Source: Pseudomonas atagonensis
Lineage (GTDB): Bacteria; Pseudomonadota; Gammaproteobacteria; Pseudomonadales; Pseudomonadaceae
Assembly (NCBI RefSeq): GCF_011369485.1
Contig: NZ_VXCA01000019.1
Coordinates: 1 to 45,636, forward strand
DNA: 45,636 bases
Direction: 5' to 3'
The notes below the pieces were generated by a model. The model worked only from the letters and a program-made list of their open reading frames with translations. It did no database searches and was not told where the DNA came from. Each line of letters starts with the position of its first letter. The first letter of the stretch is position 1. Shown here one piece after another: positions 9,526 to 19,300 of this stretch. A program made the translations under genes and the position numbers.

Positions 9526-10464
9526 TCAGGCTTGCGCTGCACGGGCGGCAGCGAAAGCGTCTGGGGTATTGAGGTTGGAAGTCGCGACGCCTTCGGCGCA
9601 ACGTTTGTTCAGACCGGCCAGTACTTTGCCCGGGCCGCATTCGACCAGATTGGTCGCGCCCTTGGCCGCCAGCGTCTGTACCGATTCGACCCAGCGAACC
9701 GGCTTGTAGAGTTGTTCGAGCAGATCACGCTTGAGGGTTTCCAGATCGGCCGGTACTTGCGCGCTGACGTTCTGCACCACCGGAATCTGCGGCGCCTGCC
9801 AGTCGATGGCGGCGATGGATTCGGCAAATCGCTCGGCCGCCGGGCGCATCAACTCGCAGTGCGACGGCACGCTCACTGGCAGCGGCATGGCACGCTTGGC
9901 GCCGCGCGCCTTGCAACCTTCGATGGCGCGCTCGACAGCAGACTTGGCACCCGCAATAACGACTTGGCCCGGGGAGTTGAAGTTGACGGCGCTGACCACT
10001 TCACCTTGCGCAGCTTCTGCACAGGCTGCCAGCACATCAGCATCTTCCAGACCGAGAATGGCAGCCATGCCGCCCTGCCCGGCCGGAACCGCTTCCTGCA
10101 TCAACTGACCACGACGCTCAACGAGCTTCACGGCATCAGCCAGAGTCAGGCTGCCGGCAGCGACCAGCGCACTGTATTCACCCAGGCTGTGACCGGCAAC
10201 GAAGGCCGGACGCGCGCCACCTTCATCCAGCCACAGACGCCACAGGGCGATCGAGGCGGTCAGAATGGCCGGCTGGGTTTTATCGGTTTGATTGAGCAGC
10301 TCTTCCGGACCTTGCTGGGTCAATGCCCACAGGTCGTAGCCCAGTGCATCTGAGGCTTCTTTGAAAGTTTCGAGGATCAGCGGATGTTGCGCGCCCAGCT
10401 CGGCCAGCATGCCGAGGGACTGCGAACCCTGTCCTGGAAAGACGAATGCGAGGGAAGCAGACAT
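9526..10464 (-). CDS. fabD: Malonyl-CoA:ACP transacylase
   Basis: Transfers malonyl groups from CoA to ACP, feeding the elongation cycle. The 312-residue protein carries FPGQGSQ (9-15), the nucleophile Ser93 in GHSLGEYSAL (91-100), and the partner His202 in VPSHCELM. Length is typical. A GGGG about nine bases before the ATG may serve as the ribosome-binding site. It follows plsX after 125 bases; that gap has CGTCGGA/TCCGACG arms about 80 bases apart, of unknown use. Confidence 0.95.
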   Translation of the reverse strand: MSASLAFVFPGQGSQSLGMLAELGAQHPLILETFKEASDALGYDLWALTQQGPEELLNQTDKTQPAILTASIALWRLWLDEGGARPAFVAGHSLGEYSALVAAGSLTLADAVKLVERRGQLMQEAVPAGQGGMAAILGLEDADVLAACAEAAQGEVVSAVNFNSPGQVVIAGAKSAVERAIEGCKARGAKRAMPLPVSVPSHCELMRPAAERFAESIAAIDWQAPQIPVVQNVSAQVPADLETLKRDLLEQLYKPVRWVESVQTLAAKGATNLVECGPGKVLAGLNKRCAEGVATSNLNTPDAFAAARAAQA

Positions 10465-10589
10465 GTAACAAGCCCCTAATGATCTTGTCGTCGGAAAAAT
10501 GGCATCCCGCTAGAGGGACGCAAGAAACTGACAGTTGGATGGCCCTTTGAACCGGGCGGTCACATTTAAGCATTGTCCGACGAAAACGC

Positions 10590-11600
10590 CTAAGACAACA
10601 AATCCTCCAGACGACCATGAAGGCGCTCCGGAAGATTTTCCTGAATCTCGATCAGCGCGCGCTGAATCGCACTCTGAAAGCCCTGAACCCCGGCGGAACC
10701 GTGGCTTTTTACCACGATACCCTGCAAGCCGAGGAAGCTTGCGCCGTTATGTCGCGCCGGCGCCAGATCAGCCTGCAAGCGCTTCATCAGCGGCAACGCC
10801 AAGGCGCCCACGGCGCGGGAAGCCAGATTCTTTTTGAACAGCGCTTCAATCCGCGCCGCAATCATCGTTGCCAGCCCCTCGCTGGACTTGAGCAGGATAT
10901 TGCCGACAAATCCGTCGCAAACCACTACGTCCGCTTCGCCGCGATACAGGCCGTCGCCCTCGACAAAACCGATGTAGTTGATGCCGCGAGCAGCCTGCAA
11001 CAGCGTCGCTGCCAGTTTCACCTGCTGATTACCCTTGATGTCTTCGGTGCCAATGTTCAGCAATGCCACACGTGGACGAGCAATGCCCAGTGTCTGCGCC
11101 GCCACCGAGCCCATCACCGCGAACTGCAACAAATGCTCGGCACTGCAATCGACGTTGGCACCAAGGTCGAGTAACTGGCAATAACCCTTCTGCGTCGGAA
11201 TCGCCGCCACCATGGCGGGACGATCGATACCCGGCAAGGTTTTCAGAACGAACCGCGACAAGGCCATCAGCGCACCGGTATTACCGGCGCTGACACACGC
11301 TTGCGCCTTGCCATCGCGGACCAGTTCCAGGGCGACACGCATCGACGAGTCCGGCTTGCCACGCAAGGCCTGGGTCGGCTTTTCGTCCATGGTGATGACT
11401 TCGCTCGCCGCAACAATTGTCAGGCGCGCGCGATCGGCAGCCGATTGGCCGTTGATCAATTCTTCAAGAAGGGAGGGTTGACCGACGAGGGTCAGGTGCA
11501 GCGAGGGGGTAGCAGAAAGGCAAGCAAGGCTGGCCTGAACAATGCTGCGGGGACCGAAGTCCCCGCCCATTGCGTCAATCGCGATGACTTGAGCGGACAA
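10590..11600 (-). CDS. plsX: Phosphate acyltransferase PlsX
   Basis: Makes acyl-phosphate from acyl-ACP, the donor for PlsY in phospholipid synthesis; peripheral to the inner membrane. The 336-residue sequence opens with [13 protein letters not shown], the family's hallmark, and contains ETKPTQALR-like and [10 protein letters not shown] motifs. The start appears to be a TTG at 11600, because the family's conserved N-terminal strand lies directly after it and no ATG or GTG precedes it in frame. No clear ribosome-binding site is seen. It begins four bases after rpmF, so coupling to rpmF translation is likely. Confidence 0.94.
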   Translation of the reverse strand: MSAQVIAIDAMGGDFGPRSIVQASLACLSATPSLHLTLVGQPSLLEELINGQSAADRARLTIVAASEVITMDEKPTQALRGKPDSSMRVALELVRDGKAQACVSAGNTGALMALSRFVLKTLPGIDRPAMVAAIPTQKGYCQLLDLGANVDCSAEHLLQFAVMGSVAAQTLGIARPRVALLNIGTEDIKGNQQVKLAATLLQAARGINYIGFVEGDGLYRGEADVVVCDGFVGNILLKSSEGLATMIAARIEALFKKNLASRAVGALALPLMKRLQADLAPARHNGASFLGLQGIVVKSHGSAGVQGFQSAIQRALIEIQENLPERLHGRLEDLLS

Positions 11601-11604
11601 GTGA

Positions 11605-11787
11605 TTACTCGTCAGCGCCCTTGTCGATCACTTTACGACCACGGTATACGCCTTCTGGCGATACGTGGTGACGCAGGTGAACTTCACCGGTGGTTTTTTC
11701 TACAGACAGGGTGCTAGCCTCGAGAGCGTCGTGCGAACGGCGCATGTCACGGGCAGAGCGGGATTTTTTGTTCTGCTGAACAGCCAT
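11605..11787 (-). CDS. rpmF: 50S ribosomal protein L32
   Basis: A 60-residue basic ribosomal protein. The N-terminal [20 protein letters not shown] is the conserved L32 signature that binds 23S rRNA. It has no cysteine pairs, so it is of the zinc-independent type seen in gamma-proteobacteria. It sits between yceD and plsX, the near-universal bacterial arrangement that links ribosome and phospholipid synthesis. Confidence 0.97.
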
Positions 11788-11800
11788 AATTGATTAACTC

Positions 11801-12328
11801 CTAAACGTTTGGGTCACGCTTTAACTGCGCCAATACACTGAACGGGTTGGACCGCGTTACCTCGTCCTCGCTCGGTTCGGGCTCATCTGCTCCCGCCGGC
11901 TGCTGGCATTCTTCCGGATGATGAGCAGGCACAATGGGCAAGGCGAGCAGAAGCTCCTCCTCGATCAGTGACTGCAGATCCAATGGATCTTCGCCCAGTT
12001 CCAGCACGTCATAACCTTTCGGTAACGACTGGGTATTCGCACCCTCCTTCACTACAGCGTAACTGCATTCGCTGTGGATCGGCAGGGTGACCAGCTCAAG
12101 ACAACGCTGGCAAACCATTTTGACTTCGGTGTCGATAAAGCTGTGGATCACCACAGATTTACGTTCATCTCGTTCAAAAACGAATTTCGCCTGCACCGTA
12201 CCGACATCGTCGGAAAGCGGGTCGCAGAGTCTCTTCAAATCGGCCAGCAGCAGTTCACCTTGAAGGGTGGTGCCACGGTCAGCCAATTTGCGCGGGTCAA
12301 CGTGAGGTGGAATCGGGTCATTCAACAT
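11801..12328 (-). CDS. yceD: YceD/DUF177 family protein (23S rRNA accumulation)
   Basis: The E. coli member YceD is reported to be needed for normal 23S rRNA accumulation; the molecular role is not settled. The 175-residue acidic protein has the paired cysteines of the family (CQRC around residue 75, and a later Cys near ECQQP) and an acidic C-terminal part. I place the start at the ATG at 12328; an in-frame GTG eight codons upstream lies inside the predicted promoter spacer and could not be on the mRNA. The predicted transcript would begin about two bases before the ATG, and no ribosome-binding site is present. First gene of the rpmF-plsX-fab run. Confidence 0.9.
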   Translation of the reverse strand: MLNDPIPPHVDPRKLADRGTTLQGELLLADLKRLCDPLSDDVGTVQAKFVFERDERKSVVIHSFIDTEVKMVCQRCLELVTLPIHSECSYAVVKEGANTQSLPKGYDVLELGEDPLDLQSLIEEELLLALPIVPAHHPEECQQPAGADEPEPSEDEVTRSNPFSVLAQLKRDPNV

Positions 12329-12337
12329 AGGCGCAGC

Positions 12338-12365
12338 ATTATAGGGATGCACCCACCCATGTCAA
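12338..12365 (-). promoter_or_regulatory. Near-consensus promoter of the yceD-rpmF-plsX-fab run
   Basis: On the minus strand a perfect TTGACA (12360-12365) and a perfect TATAAT (12338-12343) are separated by 16 bases. The predicted start site is near 12330, about two bases upstream of the yceD ATG. This is the strongest promoter-like sequence in the window. Confidence 0.85.
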
Positions 12366-12433
12366 AGGAAATTGTGCCCTGTCCGTCACTTGCGCGCCTC
12401 CGCTAGAATCTGCACCTGCCTCAGGAGACGCGA

Positions 12434-13012
12434 ATGCTGCCTTTATTACTCGCTTCAAGCTCGATCTATCGTCGGGAATTACTCGCCCGCCTGCACCTGC
12501 CGTTCGTCTGCAGCTCACCGGATATCGATGAAAGTCATCGCCCGGGCGAGACAGCCATCGATCTGGTCAAACGCCTCGCCGAACAAAAAGCCCGCGCCCT
12601 GGCCGACAGCCATCCCGCTCATCTGATTATCGGCTCAGATCAGGTTGCCGTGCTCGGCGAGCAGATCATTGGCAAGCCACACACCTTCGATAAGGCCCGC
12701 GAACAGCTCCTGACGGCGAGCGGCGCCAGCGTGACCTTCCTGACCGGCCTGGCCCTGCTCAACAGCCAGACTGGCCACTGTCAGATCGACTGCGTGCCCT
12801 TCACCGTCCATATGCGCCAACTCGACCAGGCGCACATCGAGCGCTACCTGCGTATCGAGCAGCCTTACGACTGTGCCGGGAGCTTCAAGGCCGAAGGTCT
12901 CGGCGTAAGCCTGTTCCAGTCCACCGAAGGCCCGGATGCCACCAGCCTGATCGGCCTGCCGCTGATTCGCCTGATCGACATGCTGCTGGCCGAAGGCGTG
13001 CAGATTCCCTGA
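12434..13012 (+). CDS. Maf family nucleotide pyrophosphatase (YceF-like)
   Basis: A 192-residue cytoplasmic house-cleaning enzyme that hydrolyses non-canonical NTPs to NMPs. The N-terminal LLASSSIYRRELLARL is the Maf substrate loop; IIGSDQV (about 69-75) carries the catalytic Asp and GKPHTFDKAREQL follows. The SSSIYRR and SPDIDE residues look more like E. coli YceF (active on 7-methyl-GTP) than like YhdE (dTTP/UTP). It is read away from yceD, with AGGAG seven bases before the ATG and a weak TAGAAT -10 at 12404-12409. Confidence 0.9.
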   Translation: MLPLLLASSSIYRRELLARLHLPFVCSSPDIDESHRPGETAIDLVKRLAEQKARALADSHPAHLIIGSDQVAVLGEQIIGKPHTFDKAREQLLTASGASVTFLTGLALLNSQTGHCQIDCVPFTVHMRQLDQAHIERYLRIEQPYDCAGSFKAEGLGVSLFQSTEGPDATSLIGLPLIRLIDMLLAEGVQIP

Positions 13013-13021
13013 CCCACAAAA

Positions 13022-13048
13022 AACCGGCCCTCAAGGCCGGTTCTTTTT
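13022..13048. terminator. Bidirectional terminator between maf and sppA
   Basis: AACCGGCC (13022-13029) pairs with GGCCGGTT (13035-13042); T-rich runs follow on the plus strand and A6 precedes it, so it can end both the plus-strand maf and the minus-strand sppA transcripts. Confidence 0.85.
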
Positions 13049-13060
13049 AGCATCGAACGC

Positions 13061-14050
13061 TTAGCGCAACGAAGGCCCGTGGAAACCCATCCACATCGCC
13101 AACTGCTCAGCCACGCTGGCACCGAGCTTCTTCGAGAAACGATCGAACGGCGATTCCTGCACGGTGAAATCGACCAGTTCTTTCTCGCCGATCACGTCAC
13201 GCGCCACCGAGCTGGCATTACCCAGACCATCGATCAAACCCAACGGAAGTGCCTGCTCGCCCGACCAGACCAGCCCGGAGAACAGCTCCGGATGCTCTTT
13301 GTCCTTCAAGCGATCGCCACGACCCTGCTTGACGCTATTGATGAACTGCTTGTGCGTGGTATCCAGCACCGTCTGCCAGAAAGCTGTTTCGTCAGGCTTC
13401 TGCGGCTGGAACGGATCGAGGAACGACTTGTGCTCACCCGACGTATAGGTGCGACGCTCGACCCCCAGCTTATCCATGGTACCGACAAAACCGTAACCCG
13501 CTGCCGTTACACCAATGGAGCCGACCAGACTGGCCTTGTCGGCATAGATCTGATCAGCCGCACTGGCGATGTAATAAGCACCGGACGCGCCGAGATCGGA
13601 AATCACTGCGTACAGTTTGATATCCGGGTGCAGGCCGCGCAGACGCTTGATCTCGTCGTAGACATAACCCGACTGCACCGGACTACCGCCCGGGCTATTG
13701 ATCCGCAGGATCACACCCTTGACCTTTTTGTCCTCGAACGCCGCACGCAGACTGCCAACGATGTTGTCGGCACTGGCCGGCTCCTTGTCGGCGATCATGC
13801 CGGTAACGTCGATCAGCGCGGTGTAGTTCGGGCCACGGGTGGCGCTCTTTTCCATGTCCATCAACGGCGTGAACAGGATCAGGGCAATAAACAGATAAAC
13901 AAACGTCAGCAGCTTGAAGAAGATTCCCCAGCGCCGCGAACGACGCTGCTCCTGCACGCCAGCCAGCAAAGTCTTTTCCAGCAGCTTCCAGCTTTTCTCG
14001 TCACCGCCGTCAGCCTCTGCCTTGGCCGGTGCCTTCCATTCATCGGTCAT
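13061..14050 (-). CDS. sppA: Signal peptide peptidase SppA, short type
   Basis: An S49 serine protease anchored in the inner membrane by one N-terminal helix (about residues 42-62), digesting cleaved signal peptides on the periplasmic side. The 329-residue protein carries the catalytic Ser in SDLGASGAYYIASAAD and the general-base Lys in INSPGG...YDEIKRL. It is the short, single-domain type. The start is the ATG at 14050, five bases after GGGGTGG; an ATG three codons upstream is too close to that site. It is last in a rluC-HAD-sppA run. Confidence 0.92.
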   Translation of the reverse strand: MTDEWKAPAKAEADGGDEKSWKLLEKTLLAGVQEQRRSRRWGIFFKLLTFVYLFIALILFTPLMDMEKSATRGPNYTALIDVTGMIADKEPASADNIVGSLRAAFEDKKVKGVILRINSPGGSPVQSGYVYDEIKRLRGLHPDIKLYAVISDLGASGAYYIASAADQIYADKASLVGSIGVTAAGYGFVGTMDKLGVERRTYTSGEHKSFLDPFQPQKPDETAFWQTVLDTTHKQFINSVKQGRGDRLKDKEHPELFSGLVWSGEQALPLGLIDGLGNASSVARDVIGEKELVDFTVQESPFDRFSKKLGASVAEQLAMWMGFHGPSLR

Positions 14051-14074
14051 GCCATCCACCCCAGCAAAATCGTA

Positions 14075-14737
14075 TTAAGCCTGCTGCCCCAGCCAGGCAT
14101 GCAATTCGGAAAAACGGTCGATCGACAATCGCGGCTCGAACTGCTGCAGCGACTCGATCGATTGCGCGCCGTAACTGACCGCCACAGAGGCCATGCCCGC
14201 ATTGCGCGCCATTAGAAGGTCGAAGGACGAATCCCCGACCATCAGCGCTTGCTCGGGAGGCACGCCGCAGTGGGCGAGAATCTGCTCAAGCATCAGAGGG
14301 TGCGGCTTGCTGGCAGTTTCATCGGCGGCGCGGGTGATATCGAAATAATCTTCCCAACCATTGGCCTTGAGCACCCGGTCCAGCCCACGACGATTCTTGC
14401 CGGTCGCCACCGCCAAGTGATAGCCCTGCTCGCGAAACGACGCCATCGACTCGACTACGCCTTCGAACAACGGCGAAGGTACGGCTTCCGCAGCGATGTA
14501 GTGATCCGCGTAATACTCGCGAAACAAGGTCATCTCGGCATCGGTGATGTCTGGGTACAAGGTACGGATAGCCTCGGGCAAGCCCAGACCGATGATACCC
14601 TTGACGGCAAAATCATCGCGCAGCTCGAAACCCGAACGCGCGGATGCCGAGTGCATTGCCTCGACAATCCGATGAATGGAATCGGCCAATGTGCCGTCCC
14701 AATCAAAAATCAGCAGTTTGTAATTAGATGGGCGCAC
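14075..14737 (-). CDS. HAD-family hydrolase, phosphoglycolate-phosphatase-like
   Basis: A 220-residue HAD superfamily phosphatase. Motif I is [10 protein letters not shown] (nucleophile Asp12, acid/base Asp14), motif [14 protein letters not shown], and motif III/IV K...[14 protein letters not shown]. The helical cap after motif I is that of subfamily IA, as in Gph and PpaX. The exact substrate is not readable; the family covers 2-phosphoglycolate, nucleotides and pyrophosphate. It starts at GTG, overlapping the end of rluC by 14 bases, and stops 24 bases before sppA. Confidence 0.85.
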   Translation of the reverse strand: MRPSNYKLLIFDWDGTLADSIHRIVEAMHSASARSGFELRDDFAVKGIIGLGLPEAIRTLYPDITDAEMTLFREYYADHYIAAEAVPSPLFEGVVESMASFREQGYHLAVATGKNRRGLDRVLKANGWEDYFDITRAADETASKPHPLMLEQILAHCGVPPEQALMVGDSSFDLLMARNAGMASVAVSYGAQSIESLQQFEPRLSIDRFSELHAWLGQQA

Positions 14738-15686
14738 TCAATCGCTCCACGGTCTTGGCCCACATTTCATCGACCGGCGCCTGCAACTTGAGCTCTCCGC
14801 CGTCGGGCAGCGGCACGGTCAGCATGTAGGCGTGCAGGAACAGGCGCTTGCCGCCCAGATCACGGATTTCCTTACTGAAACCGTCATCGCCGTATTTGGT
14901 GTCGCCGGCAATGCAGTGCCCGGCGTGCAACGTGTGAACGCGGATCTGGTGCGTGCGACCGGTGATCGGCTTGGCTTCGATCAGCGTGGCAAAATCGCCA
15001 AAGCGACGCAGGACCTTGAACACGGTCACAGACTCCTTGCCCTCCTCCTCGTCGACCTCGACCATGCGCTCACCGGAGCGCAGATTGCTCTTGCCGAGCG
15101 CCGCACGGACTTGTTTGATCGAGGTCGCCCAGTTGCCGCGAACCAGTGCCATGTAGCGCTTGTCGACACCGTCACCGCGCAATGCGGCATGCAAGTGACG
15201 CAACATGCTGCGCTTCTTGGCGATCATCAGCAGGCCGGAGGTATCACGGTCGAGACGGTGAACCAGTTCCAGCTCCTTGGCATCGGGGCGCAACTGACGA
15301 AAGGCTTCGATAACGCCGTAATTCAAGCCGCTGCCACCGTGAACAGCAATCCCGGCGGGCTTGTTGATCACGATCAGGGCTTTGTCTTCGTAGACAATCG
15401 AGGCTTCCAGGCGCTGCAACAGACCCTGGGCCAGAGGCACCGGCTCATCACGCTCCGGCACGCGAACCGGCGGCACGCGCACGATATCACCGGCCTGCAG
15501 CTTGTATTCGGGCTTGATCCGACCTTTGTTCACTCGCACTTCGCCTTTACGCAAAATGCGGTAAATCAAGGTCTTGGGCACGCCTTTGAGCCGGGCGAGG
15601 AGGAAATTGTCGATTCGTTGGCCGGCATACTCCGGCGAGACTTCAAGCAATTGAACGCCTGGAGTCGAAGGGGCAGTAGTTGTCAT
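14724..15686 (-). CDS. rluC: 23S rRNA pseudouridine synthase RluC
   Basis: Converts uridines 955, 2504 and 2580 of 23S rRNA (E. coli numbering) to pseudouridine. The 320-residue protein has an N-terminal S4 domain ([31 protein letters not shown]) and the catalytic Asp in [11 protein letters not shown], plus GRTHQIRVH. The start is the ATG at 15686; the frame runs 85 codons further but into the rne promoter region. No ribosome-binding site precedes the ATG, and a TATCAT hexamer lies only seven bases before it. It is divergent from rne, as in E. coli. Confidence 0.93.
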   Translation of the reverse strand: MTTTAPSTPGVQLLEVSPEYAGQRIDNFLLARLKGVPKTLIYRILRKGEVRVNKGRIKPEYKLQAGDIVRVPPVRVPERDEPVPLAQGLLQRLEASIVYEDKALIVINKPAGIAVHGGSGLNYGVIEAFRQLRPDAKELELVHRLDRDTSGLLMIAKKRSMLRHLHAALRGDGVDKRYMALVRGNWATSIKQVRAALGKSNLRSGERMVEVDEEEGKESVTVFKVLRRFGDFATLIEAKPITGRTHQIRVHTLHAGHCIAGDTKYGDDGFSKEIRDLGGKRLFLHAYMLTVPLPDGGELKLQAPVDEMWAKTVERLSAPI

Positions 15687-15714
15687 GCCGCGGATGATAA
15701 CAATTTTTATGGAA

Positions 15715-15743
15715 TTGAAGCACTTAATCATTGCTGCTATAGT
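15715..15743 (+). promoter_or_regulatory. Sigma-70 promoter of rne
   Basis: TTGAAG (15715-15720) and TATAGT (15738-15743) are separated by 17 bases. Predicted transcription start is near 15750. It overlaps the -35 side of any rluC promoter, so the two divergent genes probably share one narrow control region. Confidence 0.75.
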
Positions 15744-15749
15744 CGCGAA

Positions 15750-16385
15750 CGCCGCCAAAAGCGGCCTGGACAGCGGCACCACGGTCAAAAACCGGCCCTG
15801 ACCAACGCAATTCACCAGGACGCGAGGCCGTCCTACGGGGCTTTCGCTACGTAACGGTGGAGTTTGCGGTTGTAACAAGCGCAGGTGACATGAGGCCTGA
15901 ATCACACCGCCGAGCAGAGTTTTTACTCGCCTGGCAGGCAAATATTCGAGGCCAGTTCACAAAGTGCAGTCAGCTGCAGATGACCCCGAGCGAACGCTTC
16001 GGAAACACCGCCTGAATTAGCCATGATGCGTGACCTCCCCTTTCGGAGCTCACGGTAAATGCCAACCCGCTGCGGATTCTGCGCGCGGCAGCACCCGAAT
16101 TATCAGGGATACGTGTAGGGTGGAGATGCACAACCGCCGGACTGTGTAGCAATAGGCTTTATCAAGACGCTTCATCTCGTCCACAGCCGCTGGTTGATTC
16201 CTCCTCCTGACTGAGTGCTTAAGTAGCCACAGCAAGCAGGACGCGTACGTCGCGGTATCGGCCCAATTGGTCGTACATCGCTGGACACGGGAATGGCCAA
16301 CCACTCCCGACGCACCTGACACCGACCGTGAGAAGTCGTGTGTGCCGAACGCCGTTTCCGGCAGCCCGGAAACCGACGGTACTAC
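15750..16385 (+). promoter_or_regulatory. Long 5' leader of rne (rne-II-type region)
   Basis: About 636 bases separate the predicted rne start site from the ATG, and no gene fits in them. Hairpins are visible at 15783-15803 (GGTCA/TGACC) and, most clearly, at 16354-16373 (GTTTCCGG/CCGGAAAC with a CAGC loop), which ends 12 bases before the ATG where a ribosome-binding site would be. Pseudomonads carry a conserved structured RNA, rne-II, in the rne leader. By analogy with E. coli, RNase E probably cleaves its own leader to lower its expression. I could not fold the region. Confidence 0.7.
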
Positions 16386-19300
16386 ATGAAAAGAATGCTG
16401 ATTAACGCAACTCAACCCGAAGAGTTGCGTGTTGCACTGGTAGATGGCCAACGCCTCTACGACCTGGACATCGAATCCGGTGCACGCGAGCAGAAGAAGG
16501 CCAACATTTATAAAGGCCGTATCACTCGCATCGAACCAAGCCTTGAGGCTGCCTTTGTCGATTTCGGCTCCGAGCGCCACGGCTTCCTGCCCCTCAAAGA
16601 AATCTCCCGCGAATACTTCAAGAAAGCGCCTGAAGGCCGCGTCAACATCAAGGACGTCCTGAGCGAAGGCCAGGAAGTCATCGTTCAGGTCGAAAAAGAA
16701 GAACGTGGCAACAAGGGCGCAGCCCTGACCACCTTCATCAGCCTGGCCGGTCGTTACCTCGTGCTGATGCCGAACAACCCGCGTGCCGGCGGCATCTCCC
16801 GTCGCATCGAAGGCGAAGAGCGCAACGAACTGCGTGAAGCGCTGAACGGCCTGGTTGCACCGGCCGACATGGGTCTGATCGTGCGCACTGCCGGCCTTGG
16901 CCGCAGCAGCGAAGAAATGCAGTGGGACCTCGACTACCTGCTGCAACTGTGGACCGCCATCAAAGAAGCCTCGCTGGATCGTTCCGCGCCATTCCTGATC
17001 TACCAGGAAAGCAACGTGATCATCCGCGCCATCCGCGATTACCTGCGCCAGGACATCGGCGAAGTGCTGATCGACAGCGTTGAAGCCCAGGACGAAGCCC
17101 TGACCTTCATTCGCCAGGTAATGCCGCAGTACGCCAGCAAGATCAAGCTGTACGAAGACAGCGTTCCGCTGTTCAACCGCTTCCAGATCGAAAGCCAGAT
17201 CGAAACCGCTTTCCAGCGCGTCGTCGAACTGCCTTCCGGCGGTTCCATCGTCATCGACCCGACCGAAGCCCTGGTGTCCATCGACATCAACTCGGCGCGC
17301 GCCACCAAAGGCAGCGACATCGAAGAAACCGCCCTGCAGACCAACCTTGAAGCGGCTGAAGAAATCGCCCGTCAGTTGCGCCTGCGCGACATCGGCGGCC
17401 TGATCGTGATCGACTTCATCGACATGACTCCTGCCAAGAACCAGCGCGCCGTGGAAGAGAAAGTCCGCGAATGCCTGGAAGCCGACCGCGCTCGCGTGCA
17501 GATCGGCCGCATCTCGCGCTTCGGTCTGCTGGAAATGTCCCGTCAGCGCCTGCGTCCTTCGCTGGGCGAAAGCAGCGGCATCGTCTGCCCGCGTTGCAAC
17601 GGCACCGGCATCATCCGTGACGTTGAATCGCTGTCGCTGGCGATTCTGCGCCTGATCGAAGAAGAAGCCCTGAAAGACCGTACCGCCGAAGTTCGCGCAC
17701 AAGTGCCGATCCCGGTGGCGGCGTTCCTGCTCAACGAAAAACGCAACTCGATTACCAAGATCGAACTGCGCACCCGTGCTCGTATCGTCATTCTGCCGAA
17801 CGATCACCTGGAAACCCCGCACTTCGAAGTTCAGCGTCTGCGTGACGACAGCCCGGAAGCTGCGACCAACCAGTCCAGCTACGAAATCGCTGCTGCTGCT
17901 GCTGAAGTCGAAGAAGTCCAGCCAGCCGCTGCGACCCGCACTCTGGTTCGCCAGGAAGCTGCGGTCAAGACAGCTCCGGCCCGCGCCAACGCCCCGGTTC
18001 CGACCGAAGTCGCCGCACCTGCCGCTGCTGCACCGGCTCCGGTTGCCGCACCAGAGCCAAGCCTGTTCAAGGGTCTGGTGAAGTCGCTGGTCAGCCTGTT
18101 CGCCACCAAAGAAGAGCCAGCCGCTCCGGCCGTGGTTGAAAAACCGGCTACCGAACGCCCTGCTCGTAACGAGGAGCGTCGCAACGGTCGCCAGCAGAGC
18201 CGCAACCGTAACGGTCGCCGCGATGAAGAGCGCAAGCCTCGCGAAGAACGTGCCCCGCGTGAAGAACGCGCTCCACGCGAGCCGCGTGAAGAGCGTCAAC
18301 CACGTGAAGCCCGTGAGCCTCGTGAAGTCCGCGAGCCGCGTGAGTCCCGTGACGAAGCACCGGTAGCTCGTGAAGAACGCGCACCACGCGCGCCTCGCGA
18401 AGAACGTGCACCGCGCGCACCGCGCGAAGACCGCAAGCCACGTGGCGAGCGTGAAGAACGCGTACGTGAACTGCGCGAGCCTCTGGACGCAGCCCCCGCT
18501 GTTGCCGTTGCCGCCACCGCTGAAGAGCGTCCGGCCCGTCAGCCACGCGAAGAACGCGCGCCGCGCCCTCCGCGTGAAGAGCGTCAACCGCGTGCAGAAC
18601 AAGTCGCTGCCGTCGCTGAAGAAGAAATCACCAGCAACGAAGAGCAACTGCCGGAAGACGGTTCGGAGAACGCCGAAGGCGATCGTCCACGTCGTCGCTC
18701 CCGTGGCCAGCGTCGTCGCAGCAACCGTCGTGAGCGTCAGCGTGATGCCAACGGCAACGTGATCGAAGGCTCGGAAGAGTCCGAAGCCGGCGAAAACGCT
18801 GCCGAGCCAAGCACCGCCGATCTGGCCGCCGGCCTGGCTGTCACTGCAGCCGTTGCCAGCAGCGTGATCAGCGCCCCGGCTGAAGCACAAGCTCACGAGC
18901 AAGCCGAACGTGCCACCGCTGCCGTCCAGGAAACTGCTGCAGTAGAAGCACCGGTAGTAGAAGCTACCACCCCGGTGGAAGTGATCGCAGCTCCGGAAGT
19001 TGAAGTGGCACCGGTGCAGGAAACCCTGCCTCAGGTAGAGCCAGCGCCGGTTGTGGTTGCCGAGCCGGTTGTCGAAACCGTCGCTGAAACCGTGACCGAA
19101 ACCGTGCGTGAAGTTCGCGAAGAACAGACCGCATTCAACTGGGTAGCCGAGCCGGTTGTCGCTGAAACCCCAGCGCCTGTGGTTGAAGCTCCAGTGGTTG
19201 AAGCGCCAGTGTTTGAGGAAGCCAAGGCTGCCGAACCTGCTCCAGCGCCAGTCGTTGAAGCACCGGTCGTCGAAGTGCCGGTGGTTGCCGAAGCTCCGGC

